Shown here piece by piece: positions 8,662 through 18,674 of a DNA stretch of 49,640 nucleotides. Each line of letters opens with the position of its first letter. Positions within the stretch are counted from its first letter, which is position 1. Source of the DNA: Pseudomonadota bacterium (GTDB lineage: Bacteria > Pseudomonadota > Gammaproteobacteria > Burkholderiales > Thiobacillaceae); contig JAUYET010000045.1 in NCBI GenBank assembly GCA_030691265.1, positions 1 through 49,640 of the forward strand. Reading direction: 5' to 3'. The notes beneath the pieces are model-generated. The model was not told where the DNA came from, ran no database searches, and saw nothing but the letters and a program-made list of their open reading frames with translations. A program made the position numbers and the translations under genes.

Positions 8662-9689
8662 GCTGTCGCCTCGATGATTTCCCAGTGACCGGACTTGTCC
8701 GAACCGACACGCCGGATTCGACCTTGCTCGCGGAGGGCTTTGAGATGGCGCTTGATGGTTTTGTCGGTAACCCCCAAGGCGCTGGCCATCTTTTCAGCCG
8801 TGGCCTTGGGGTTGGCACGCAGCAAGACCAGAACCTTGCCTGAAACCGCATTTACAGGGACATTTACAGGGACATTTACAGGGACATCTGCCGATGCATC
8901 GGCCACCGTCTGGGTCGCCACATCGATGAATTTGTAGAGGGAATTGGCAATGGCATCGAGCATGAAGTCGATGAACGGACGGCAATCCACCGCGCCCGCG
9001 TGAGAATCCTGCAAGGCCTGGTAGTACAGCGCCTGATTGTGATGCACCAGCGTTTCGATCGGCATCCAGGCGAACAGCGGGTTCCATTGCGCAAGAATCA
9101 GCGTCTGCCACAGCCGCCCGATCCGGCCATTGCCATCGCGGAAGGGGTGGATGTATTCCAGCCGGTAGTGAACAGCGGAACTCTTGATAAGCGGATGTGC
9201 CGGGCTGCCCTTGCCCCAATCCAGAAGTTTCTCAACCAGGGCGGGGACTTGCGCCGAGGGCGCGCCGCGATGCAAGGGCAGGCCATCGCTCCCCACCACG
9301 GCCACCCCCACCGAGCGGAAATGGCCCGACTCACCGATCAGCGACTCCGTCAGGTGCGCGTGCGCCCGCAGCAAGTCGCTCACCGACCACGGATCGTAGC
9401 CGGGCATCTCGTTGTAGGCATGCCAGGCGTTCCGCACCTCCTGAATGTCCTTGGGTGGCCCCCACACCGGCTTGCCGTTGATGACATCGGTGACCTGGCT
9501 CAAGGTGAGCTGGTTGCCTTCAATGGCCGTGGACGCATGGATCGAGAGAATGCGATTGCGGCGGCGTAAATGCAGTACATCGCCCGACTGTTCCTCGCTG
9601 ATCTTGACCCGCTCCAGCAAGGCGTGAATGGCGCCGATCTTCTCGTGCCAGGCCGGGGACTCGGTATAGAACGGCTCCAGTGGCGTCAC
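8658..9689 (-). CDS. Fic-domain AMP-transferase with C-terminal winged helix
   Basis: A 343-residue Fic protein. The inhibitory motif STAIEGN (residues 53-59) is on the N-terminal side, as in class II Fic proteins. The active-site motif HPFRDGNGRIGR (about 181-192) is intact, so AMPylation or another nucleotidyl transfer should be possible once the inhibitory helix is displaced. Three VPVN repeats (about 269-280, encoded by 12-bp units near 8850-8886) link to a winged-helix DNA-binding domain (about 283-340). The start is GTG 9689, whose GTGA overlaps the stop of a small upstream reading frame. It lies between methylase and helicase genes of the same operon, which suggests a regulatory or accessory toxin role in the system. 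Confidence 0.88.
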   Translation of the reverse strand: MTPLEPFYTESPAWHEKIGAIHALLERVKISEEQSGDVLHLRRRNRILSIHASTAIEGNQLTLSQVTDVINGKPVWGPPKDIQEVRNAWHAYNEMPGYDPWSVSDLLRAHAHLTESLIGESGHFRSVGVAVVGSDGLPLHRGAPSAQVPALVEKLLDWGKGSPAHPLIKSSAVHYRLEYIHPFRDGNGRIGRLWQTLILAQWNPLFAWMPIETLVHHNQALYYQALQDSHAGAVDCRPFIDFMLDAIANSLYKFIDVATQTVADASADVPVNVPVNVPVNAVSGKVLVLLRANPKATAEKMASALGVTDKTIKRHLKALREQGRIRRVGSDKSGHWEIIEATA

Positions 9690-9742
9690 CGCCTGCTCTC
9701 CATGGGCTTGGGCGCGAGGATTTCCTCGATGGTCTTACTCAT
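9686..9742 (-). other. 18-codon relic of the helicase start at the methylase-Fic junction
   Basis: A reading frame from ATG 9742 to TGA 9686 encodes 18 residues beginning MSKTIEEILAPKP. The helicase gene 1 kb downstream begins MSKASIEEILVPKP. The two DNA stretches are similar codon by codon. The ATG overlaps the end of the large methylase gene (its stop is at 9737-9735) and the TGA overlaps the GTG start of fic. The helicase start appears to have been duplicated when fic came to lie between methylase and helicase. It may still act as a translational coupler. Confidence 0.75.
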
Positions 9743-11339
9743 CAGCCTCGCCCATCGGGCGGATCATTGACTCGATGAACGCTTGCTCGCCATCCGTGAT
9801 GCAGTACTTCTCGTAGAGCGCCGTGTCTGTCCAGATACAGTCCCATGTTTGCATCGGCACCCAGCGATATGTCGAGTGAGTGGCGTCCTGAGTAATCTTG
9901 CGTAGCGAGACCAGAAACCGGAAGAACCGAGTCTTGTAGTACGACTGAAGGCTCTCAGCCTCCTCACGCGACGACACGTAGAAGAAAAGGAATGACTGAG
10001 TACACACTGATGGCGCGGGAGCAATCAACGAAGGGCCGAGGACAAGGTCAACGCCACTTCGCTCCCGCTCCCGGCCAGATCCTACCTTCGGTACGAGCAG
10101 TTTCCATGTATCGATGAGATGCTCACTCTTGGTAACAGCGCTACGTGCGATAAAGCCGTAGCTTCTTTTCATCGAACGTATGTAGTACAGGGGCACGTCT
10201 CCCGACTGTTCCGTGGTGTGGAAGCCATCGAAGTTGGAGGTCCAGCCAAACTCCTTGTCTCGTGCGAGGATCGTGTTGACGGGCGGCTCTCCGTGCTGCA
10301 AGACCTTCCGCAAGATGTCCAGTGCACGGTCATCTCGAACGAGTACATCGAACTCGCCAAGTGACCGACTCATCGGTCCAAAGACCTCGCCAGATCTGAC
10401 CGTAGAAATGCTGCACGTGCCGTCATAGTCGGCGTCCCATAGGAAGTAACAAGCGCCGCCATTGAGGCCAACGGATGGGAAAACGTCGGCCGCATTCGGA
10501 TAGTCAACGAGGGCCCGGATACGCGCATCACTGAGCATGGTCTGTCGGAATTCGGTCAGACCAAGTCCGCCTGCCATCCAGCGAGACGGAATGACCATCG
10601 TCAAGTAGCGCGGTTCCAGCCTCTTCGCCTGCTCGATGAAGTGCTGGTAAATCGGTACGTCGCGGGTGCCGCCATCCGCGCCAAGCTGATACGGTGGGTT
10701 ACCAATGATTACGTCGAACTGCATGTCACCTCCAAATAACTCGGCGAGCCGGGTTGTAATGTCGTCTGTGTGGATGAACGCATAGGCGTGGGTTTCCTGT
10801 TTTTCGCCCCGATCGTAAGTCGCCTGTCTGGCACCGCAGTGCTGGCATCTGCCACTGCTCCACGTATGTTCGACGCGCTCGAACCAGATATTGCCGCCGT
10901 CGCCGCTAAAGCTCTTTGCAATGGAGTGCTGCCCATCGGCATGCTTCGAGCAATACACGCTGCGCCGCGCCAGCAGGCTGGTGAGATGCGTGATGCCGAT
11001 GCCGAATACCTGCTTGGTCAGAATGTGATCGACGCGCGCTTCGAGGTCCGGCATCGCGTCTGCCAGCCCATCGGTGAGGCGGCGGGTGATTTCGCGCAGG
11101 AACACACCCGACTTGGTGCAGGGGTCGAGGAACTTCACCGTCCTGTCCACCCAGAGGTTCGCGCCGCCGTGGCTGGCCGCCCAGGCCTCGGCCAGCGTGT
11201 CCAGCATCCGGTTGGCGAATTCGGGTGGCGTGAAGACCTCGTCGTTGGACAGGTTGGCGATGCAGGTCAGCACATCCGGGTTGCGGCCACGCAAGGCGAA
11301 GCCGACCTGTCCGGTCAAGGCTTCCGCCATGCCGCTCAT
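9735..11339 (-). CDS. Eco57I-like N6-adenine methylase subunit with zinc-ribbon-like insert
   Basis: A 534-residue protein. Motif X DEVFTPPEF (about 33-41) and a variant motif I, DPCTKSGVF (about 72-80), precede a cysteine-containing stretch (Cys130; CQHC at 165-168) that could bind zinc. The catalytic motif IV is NPPYQL (about 214-219), typical of adenine-N6 methylation. The C-terminal half should hold target recognition. The start ATG 11339 overlaps the stop of the upstream gene (ATGA, 11339-11336). Motif I departs from the usual D/EPxxGxGxF, so SAM binding may depend on or be shared with the upstream protein. Confidence 0.8.
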   Translation of the reverse strand: MSGMAEALTGQVGFALRGRNPDVLTCIANLSNDEVFTPPEFANRMLDTLAEAWAASHGGANLWVDRTVKFLDPCTKSGVFLREITRRLTDGLADAMPDLEARVDHILTKQVFGIGITHLTSLLARRSVYCSKHADGQHSIAKSFSGDGGNIWFERVEHTWSSGRCQHCGARQATYDRGEKQETHAYAFIHTDDITTRLAELFGGDMQFDVIIGNPPYQLGADGGTRDVPIYQHFIEQAKRLEPRYLTMVIPSRWMAGGLGLTEFRQTMLSDARIRALVDYPNAADVFPSVGLNGGACYFLWDADYDGTCSISTVRSGEVFGPMSRSLGEFDVLVRDDRALDILRKVLQHGEPPVNTILARDKEFGWTSNFDGFHTTEQSGDVPLYYIRSMKRSYGFIARSAVTKSEHLIDTWKLLVPKVGSGRERERSGVDLVLGPSLIAPAPSVCTQSFLFFYVSSREEAESLQSYYKTRFFRFLVSLRKITQDATHSTYRWVPMQTWDCIWTDTALYEKYCITDGEQAFIESMIRPMGEADE

Positions 11340-11968
11340 GGCTGATTCCCTTCCTGCGCCGCCAGCTCGCTTATCGTCATCGGCGGGTAAGTCCTGGTCG
11401 GCGTGAAAATTTCATGTTTGGCAAACAGCGAGCCTTGTTCGGTATGGCTGGACATGCCGGTGAGGGTGTCAAAGCGGAAGTCGCGACGCTGAAACCTGCC
11501 CTTGCCGAGGTAACCCCATTCGGCAAAGGTGATGGGCTCGACGCTGCGGGTGCGCATCGTCAGTGCATCGCCATGGACGATGTTCTGCGAAAGCACCAAG
11601 GCGGCGGCGCGATACAGGTCATCAGACGCTTGCAGATTCAGGTAGTCGGCAAAGATTTCGAGCACATTCTCCCGGCACTCGGCGATGTTGTCCGCCAGCA
11701 GTTCGATGCCGTAGAGGCACATCAGCGCAAGTAGCGCGTAGTGCTGCCGCTCGAAGTCCGACTTGCTGTACTTGAGTTCGACGGCGGCGAGCTTGCGTTG
11801 CAAGACCCGGACAAGGAAGTTTCCGCTTCCGCAAGCCGGCTCCAGAAAGCGGGAATCGATGCGCTCGGTTTCATCCTTCACGAGATCAAGCATGGCCTCG
11901 ACCATCCACGCCGGGGTGAACACTTCTCCATGATCAGCAACGCGTTTTCGGGACTTGATCAGACTCAT
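11336..11968 (-). CDS. Short adenine-methylase-like protein with motif I but no NPPY
   Basis: A 210-residue protein resembling the N-terminal SAM-binding half of a type I/IIG methylase. Visible are motif X GEVFTPAWM (14-22), canonical motif I EPACGSGNF (43-51), a motif II-like strand (YGIELLADN) and IVHGDAL (130-136). The catalytic NPPY motif is absent, although it would be expected after the HGDAL strand. The gene ends cleanly and overlaps the next start by 4 bp, so it looks like an established short subunit and not a recent truncation. It is the first gene of the restriction operon. Inferred role: SAM-binding partner of the downstream methylase. Confidence 0.7.
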   Translation of the reverse strand: MSLIKSRKRVADHGEVFTPAWMVEAMLDLVKDETERIDSRFLEPACGSGNFLVRVLQRKLAAVELKYSKSDFERQHYALLALMCLYGIELLADNIAECRENVLEIFADYLNLQASDDLYRAAALVLSQNIVHGDALTMRTRSVEPITFAEWGYLGKGRFQRRDFRFDTLTGMSSHTEQGSLFAKHEIFTPTRTYPPMTISELAAQEGNQP

Positions 11969-12159
11969 GGGAAAAAAGCTTCAGGCGATCGCTTGTACGG
12001 GACGCGACAGTATGCCTGACCCGTTTGAGACGCACGTTGAGCGTCAGCTATCTGGTGCATATCCGGAATGTCGGCTCCTGGCCGGGTTCTGCCCGATGCA
12101 GATGTTCCCCATAGCTGACATCCACACGATCTGACTACCCCAACTCGACCGCCTCTTGA
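11969..12159. other. Upstream region of the restriction operon
   Basis: No coding sequence or clear promoter could be recognised. It should hold the promoter for the minus-strand restriction operon starting at 11968. Confidence 0.3.
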
Positions 12160-12534
12160 GGCCGATTATGCAAAGTGCTCGATTATGTGAAGCAGCAACT
12201 TTGGACGCCCGCCAACCACTGATGAGCAACGGAAGGTGGGCGACGCGACCTTTGCATAATCACAGCGCTATCAGGAAGACGATTAACGAGTCGGGAGGAC
12301 GGTTCACGATGGAATCGGCTTTTGGCTCCCCAAGTCGTGACAGACCGCGCCCCGGAAGCGGCGCGCCAGAAGTCAAACACCACTTCAAGCAACCGTGAAA
12401 TTATGTTCAGTATTTGGCAGTCTCAGCCGTCGCCAAGCCGCTTATTGCCGGTCTTTCAAGGCAAACAGCTGCTGCCACTTCACATAATCGAGTACTTTGC
12501 ATAATCGGCCTTATGTAAAGCTCCACATAAGGCC
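12160..12534. mobile_element. Non-coding element with 33-bp inverted repeats
   Basis: The stretch GGCCGATTATGCAAAGT... at 12160-12192 recurs inverted at 12478-12510 with 32 of 33 positions identical. The ends contain repeated TTATGCAAAG and TTATGTGAAG units, and a further inverted copy (CTTTGCATAATC) lies inside near 12251. Immediately outside the right end is a palindrome, CCTTATGT...ACATAAGG (about 12509-12532). No open frame of convincing quality lies between the repeats. The arrangement fits a non-autonomous (MITE-like) element mobilised by an enzyme encoded elsewhere. Multiple short sub-sites at the ends recall tyrosine-recombinase or Tn-type ends, but the family is not identified. Confidence 0.65.
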
Positions 12535-12616
12535 GAACCTCAGCCATTCGTTGAGGCTTGACCATCCCTGGCTTCATGGCCAAAAAAGCGTTGCCAGATG
12601 GGCGCCGGCTCACTAG

Positions 12617-12638
12617 GATGGCTATATAGATAGCCATC
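12617..12638 (+). promoter_or_regulatory. Operator palindrome of the Phd/PIN operon
   Basis: GATGGCTAT (12617-12625) and its perfect complement ATAGCCATC (12630-12638) are separated by 4 bp. An AGGAGG ribosome site (12641-12646) and ATG 12652 follow at once. Phd/YefM antitoxins repress their own operons through such palindromes; binding is inferred. Confidence 0.7.
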
Positions 12639-12651
12639 ACAGGAGGTCGCC

Positions 12652-12933
12652 ATGACCCAAGCCTCTATCGCGGAAGCCAAGAACAATTTTCCTCGTCTGG
12701 TGCAGCAGGCCGAAGCGGGTGAACAAGTCAGCATTACCCGACGCGGTCATCCGGTGGCGGTGCTCTTATCTACTCAGGCTTATGAACGCTTGATTGCGCC
12801 TAAACCTGTCTTGAGCGAGTTCTTGCGTACCTGGCGCGAGGACATGCGCACTGCCGCCGGCGCGAGCGCGGACGAAGATGTTTTCACGAACTTGCGCGAC
12901 AACGCCGCCGGACGTGCGGCCGAATTGGAATGA
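12652..12933 (+). CDS. Phd/YefM-family antitoxin
   Basis: A 93-residue protein with the Phd N-terminal DNA-binding fold (SIAEAKNNFPRLVQQAE, then VSITRRGHPVAVLL, residues about 4-45) and a flexible acidic C-terminal half that should wrap the toxin. A strong AGGAGG site lies 6 bp upstream. Its stop overlaps the toxin start (ATGA at 12930-12933). With the palindrome at 12617-12638 it should autoregulate the operon. Confidence 0.9.
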   Translation: MTQASIAEAKNNFPRLVQQAEAGEQVSITRRGHPVAVLLSTQAYERLIAPKPVLSEFLRTWREDMRTAAGASADEDVFTNLRDNAAGRAAELE

Positions 12934-13349
12934 GTACGCTGTTCCTGCTCGATACCAACGTCATCTCCGAGTTGGCCAAACAACGGTCCAACCCGGGTGT
13001 GGAAGCACAGATACTCGCGCGGCAAGCAGACTGCGCGCTTGCCGCACTGACCGTGGAAGAACTGTGCTTTGGTGTCGCCCGGCTGCCGAAGTCAGCGCGG
13101 CGCGACCTGCTTGAGCGCTGGCTGGAGGGGGTGTTGCAGCAGTTCACCTTGCTGCCGATCGACTATCGAGCTGCCCTGTGGCTTGGTCGTGAGCGAGCAA
13201 GGTTGGCCGATGCAGGGCTTCCTGCTCCGCGCGCCGATGGCGAAATTGCCGCTGTGGCCGCGATCAATGGACTGACGCTGATTACACGCAATCAAAAGGA
13301 CTTTGCCAACTTCAACGGCCTTCGGGTCGATAGCTGGTTCGTTGATTGA
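12930..13349 (+). CDS. PIN-domain ribonuclease toxin (VapC/FitB-like)
   Basis: A 139-residue PIN-domain protein. The N-terminal strand LFLLDTNVISEL supplies the first acidic residue (Asp8). Further conserved positions lie in VEELCFGV (about 38-45) and in ADGEIAAVAAINGLTLITRNQKDF (about 101-125), giving the usual acidic cluster for Mg-dependent RNA cleavage. Length matches the family. It is coupled to the Phd-type antitoxin by a 4-bp overlap. The RNA target cannot be predicted. Confidence 0.9.
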   Translation: MSTLFLLDTNVISELAKQRSNPGVEAQILARQADCALAALTVEELCFGVARLPKSARRDLLERWLEGVLQQFTLLPIDYRAALWLGRERARLADAGLPAPRADGEIAAVAAINGLTLITRNQKDFANFNGLRVDSWFVD

Positions 13350-13360
13350 CCGAAGTGCCG

Positions 13361-14635
13361 ATGTTCCGATCCCTGCGTCCCTGGCTGCATCGCCGTCGCT
13401 ATCCGTTGCGCTATGCCCAACTTGAAATCCTGCTGCGCAACCAGGCGTTGAGCCGGGAAGAATTGCTGTGCAAACAGCAGGCGGATTTCGCGGAGATCGT
13501 CGCTTTTGCCGCTGCCAACACGGCGTATTACGCGGAGACGCTGGCGGGGCGGCAGGCCGCCGATCTACCCATCCTGGAGAAGGACGCGGTACGCGAGCGG
13601 CTGGACGATTTTCTGGCGCGCGAGGCTGACCGCAGCCAGGTAAAAATCGGCCATACCGGCGGTTCCACCGGCAAGCCGCTGGCGTTCTGGTATGACGAGG
13701 CCAAGCATGAGCTGATGCGTGCCGGCATGATGCGCGGCTTCATGATGTCGGGCTGGCGGCCGGGGCAGAAGGTGCTCAATTTCTGGGGCGCGCGCCAGGA
13801 TGTCGCGGCCGGCGGGGTGTTCGGTTCCAACTGGTCCGATCTGATCGCTGCCGAGAAGACGCTAGGCGCGACCGAATTCAGCGAGGCGAAGCTGCATGCC
13901 TGGGCGCGCTTCATTCAACGTTATCGGCCGGTTCTGCTCTACGGTTATGCCTCGGCGATGAGTGAGCTGGCGCGGTTCGTCATTGCCGGCAAGATGACGA
14001 TGCCACGCGGTTTGATCGGCGTTTATTCGACGGCCGAGGTATTGACGGACACGCAGCGCGGGCTGATGCAGCAGGCCTTCGGCTGCAAGGTGTTCAACCA
14101 GTACGGCTGTCGGGAGGTGCCCAACATCGCCTGGGAATGCCGGCACGGCAACATGCATGTGTTCGCCGATCTGGTTTATCTGGAATCCGTGAAGCTCGAC
14201 GCGGAAGACCGGCTGCTGGTCACCTCGCTGACCAATCGGCTGATGCCCTTCATCCGCTATGACATCGGCGATTCCGGCCGTCTGCTGGCGGGCGAGTGCG
14301 CTTGCGGATCGCCGTTCCCGCTGCTGGAAATGGGCCTGTGCCGGCAGAACGATCTGATCCGCAGCCGCGCCGGCAAGCGCATACACCCGGGCTTTTTCAA
14401 CCACCTGCTCAATGGCCAGAAGCAGATTCGCCAATATCAGTGGGTGCAACGCGAATTCGACCGGATCACGTTGAATCTGGTCGCTGCCGAAAAATTGAGC
14501 GCAGAAACGCTGGCCGCGCTGAGCGCAAACATCCGCTGCATGATGGAAACCGAGATAGCGCTCGAAGTGAATTATCTCGACGAAATCCCGCGCACGCTTT
14601 CCGGCAAGCATCGCTTCGTCATCGGCATGACGTAG
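13361..14635 (+). CDS. CapK/phenylacetate-CoA ligase-like adenylate-forming enzyme
   Basis: About 424 residues of the phenylacetate-CoA ligase/CapK branch of the adenylate-forming superfamily. The ATP-loop GHTGGSTGKPLAFW lies near residues 97-110. YGCREVPNIAWEC and IRYDIGDSGR mark the AMP-binding and hinge regions, and the C-terminal SGKHRFVIG holds the expected lysine. ATG 13361 is preferred as start; an in-frame TTG at 13346 overlaps the PIN stop. Related CapK-type genes usually sit in polysaccharide or lipid modification clusters; here the neighbours are a toxin-antitoxin pair and glycogen phosphorylase. The substrate is unknown. Confidence 0.8.
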   Translation: MFRSLRPWLHRRRYPLRYAQLEILLRNQALSREELLCKQQADFAEIVAFAAANTAYYAETLAGRQAADLPILEKDAVRERLDDFLAREADRSQVKIGHTGGSTGKPLAFWYDEAKHELMRAGMMRGFMMSGWRPGQKVLNFWGARQDVAAGGVFGSNWSDLIAAEKTLGATEFSEAKLHAWARFIQRYRPVLLYGYASAMSELARFVIAGKMTMPRGLIGVYSTAEVLTDTQRGLMQQAFGCKVFNQYGCREVPNIAWECRHGNMHVFADLVYLESVKLDAEDRLLVTSLTNRLMPFIRYDIGDSGRLLAGECACGSPFPLLEMGLCRQNDLIRSRAGKRIHPGFFNHLLNGQKQIRQYQWVQREFDRITLNLVAAEKLSAETLAALSANIRCMMETEIALEVNYLDEIPRTLSGKHRFVIGMT

Positions 14636-14641
14636 GGCGGG

Positions 14642-14726
14642 AATCCCTTGCCGCCTTCAATTTCCGATGGCTTCCGTTTGGCCGGCGGCGAAAAACCGCC
14701 GCGCGGAAAATGGTCGGCAAGGGATT
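14642..14726. terminator. Nested inverted repeat between convergent genes
   Basis: AATCCCTTGCCG (14642-14653) pairs with CGGCAAGGGATT (14715-14726). Inside are a weaker TTTCCG/CGGAAAA pairing and a central GGCGG-cgaaaaa-CCGCC hairpin. It lies between the convergent CapK-like gene and glgP and may act as a bidirectional terminator. There is no long T-run, so it could equally be a repeat remnant. Confidence 0.45.
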
Positions 14727-14754
14727 GCCGACCGACTCTCCCACGGCGGCAGCG

Positions 14755-17253
<2,499 letters not shown>

Positions 17254-17451
17254 TGTCATGTCTCCTATATTCCGATGGGCGTGCCGAGCACGAGTGGGGG
17301 ATTCAACGGCGGCGCGGCAGTATCACTGGCTATTGCGGTTGCAGGCAATCACTGCGTCGAGCGAATTGCAGACGCTCGTTCTTTGAAACTGTGCTAAATG
17401 ATCAACATCGACGTTGTCATCAGGAGCGCCGGAAATGTGGAGTGACGCGAA

Positions 17452-18654
17452 ATGGAAATAGCCGATAACTCAGCGACCGTTGCGGCGTTGTTCGGCAGCG
17501 CCTCGGACCGGTCGGCGCAACTGGACAACCTGGCGCTGCGCGAGCTGGACAAGGGGCTGAATCAATTCACCGCCAAGCGCTACGAGCTGGCGATCACCAG
17601 CTTCAGTCGGGCGGTCAGGCTGTCGCCCGCCGGCGATACCGCGATCAATGCCTACGATTACATGGCGCGCGCACAGCTCAGCCAGGGCAATGCGGATGCC
17701 GCGATCGAGTCCTATCGAAAGGCGCTGAAGGTCGACCCCAAGCGCGACGATCTGCATGCCCGCCTGGGCAACATCTACACCACTCAGGGCAATCTTGATG
17801 GGGCGCGCAGCGAATACGAACTGGCGGTCCAATACAACCCCGATGCCGCCAATCGTTATTCGCTCGGGCAAGGCTATCTGGCTACCGATCGGCTCGATGA
17901 GGCCAAAGCGCAGTTCGAATTCGTGCGCCAGTTGTCCCCGAAAGAGCCGTTCGGCGATTTCGGCCTCGGCCAGGTTTACGCCAAGCAAGCGCGCTACAAC
18001 TTCGCCATCGAAGCTTTCAAGTCGGCCATCGCAATCAAGAGCGACTACTGGGGCGCCTATTCCGAACTGGGTTACGCCCTGGCCGACAACGGCGATATCG
18101 CCCAGGCGCTGGATGTGGCTGCCGGTCTGGCGGCCAACGACGAGACGCTGGCCGGCGATCTGAGCCAGTACATCTACGAAAAAACAAATCCCAAAATGAC
18201 CGCCGTTTACGCCAGCGAGCTGTATGCGCTGTTTCCGACCACGCTGGGGCCGGGCACGCCGGTTTCCGGGTTGAATGCCTACCTTTCAACCGCCAGCGCC
18301 GAGCAGACTTTTTCACTGGCATTCCAGTTCAGCAAGCCGATGGATGCGGTGTCGGTCGAGGATGTTTTCAACTGGAAAATCGAGCGCGCCATCGGCAGCG
18401 GACGCGGCGATGGCTACAACCTCGACATGATGCTGCCGACTACCGAAGTCGCGTTGTCGCCGACGCCGCTGGCGGTGTACTACGACCAGAAATGGATGAC
18501 CGCGACGGTGTTGTTCAAGGTCAGCCAGAACGCCAGCGCCACCGGCACCATCGACCCATCGCACATCAATTTCTCGTTCAGCGGCAAGGATGTCATCGGC
18601 ATTTCGATGGATAAATCGGCCGACATGTACAGCGGCTTTTCCTGGTTCGCCTGA
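17452..18654 (+). CDS. Tetratricopeptide-repeat protein
   Basis: A 400-residue protein with about five TPR units between residues 25 and 240 (for example AITSFSRAVRLSP, AIESYRKALKVDP, ARSEYELAVQYNP, AIEAFKSAIAIKS). The C-terminal 150 residues resemble a beta-rich, Ig-like region (FQFSKPMDAVSVEDVFNW). No signal peptide is evident. GGAG at 17439-17442 lies 9 bp before ATG 17452. TPR arrays bind partner proteins; no partner is indicated by the neighbours. Confidence 0.75.
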   Translation: MEIADNSATVAALFGSASDRSAQLDNLALRELDKGLNQFTAKRYELAITSFSRAVRLSPAGDTAINAYDYMARAQLSQGNADAAIESYRKALKVDPKRDDLHARLGNIYTTQGNLDGARSEYELAVQYNPDAANRYSLGQGYLATDRLDEAKAQFEFVRQLSPKEPFGDFGLGQVYAKQARYNFAIEAFKSAIAIKSDYWGAYSELGYALADNGDIAQALDVAAGLAANDETLAGDLSQYIYEKTNPKMTAVYASELYALFPTTLGPGTPVSGLNAYLSTASAEQTFSLAFQFSKPMDAVSVEDVFNWKIERAIGSGRGDGYNLDMMLPTTEVALSPTPLAVYYDQKWMTATVLFKVSQNASATGTIDPSHINFSFSGKDVIGISMDKSADMYSGFSWFA

Positions 18655-18674
18655 CTGCCGCGCCACGCTACTGA

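Noticed and set aside
9686-9742. Alternative: true N-terminus of the Fic protein
   Set aside because: The small frame ends in TGA one base before fic continues in a different frame, so it cannot be an N-terminal extension without a frameshift.
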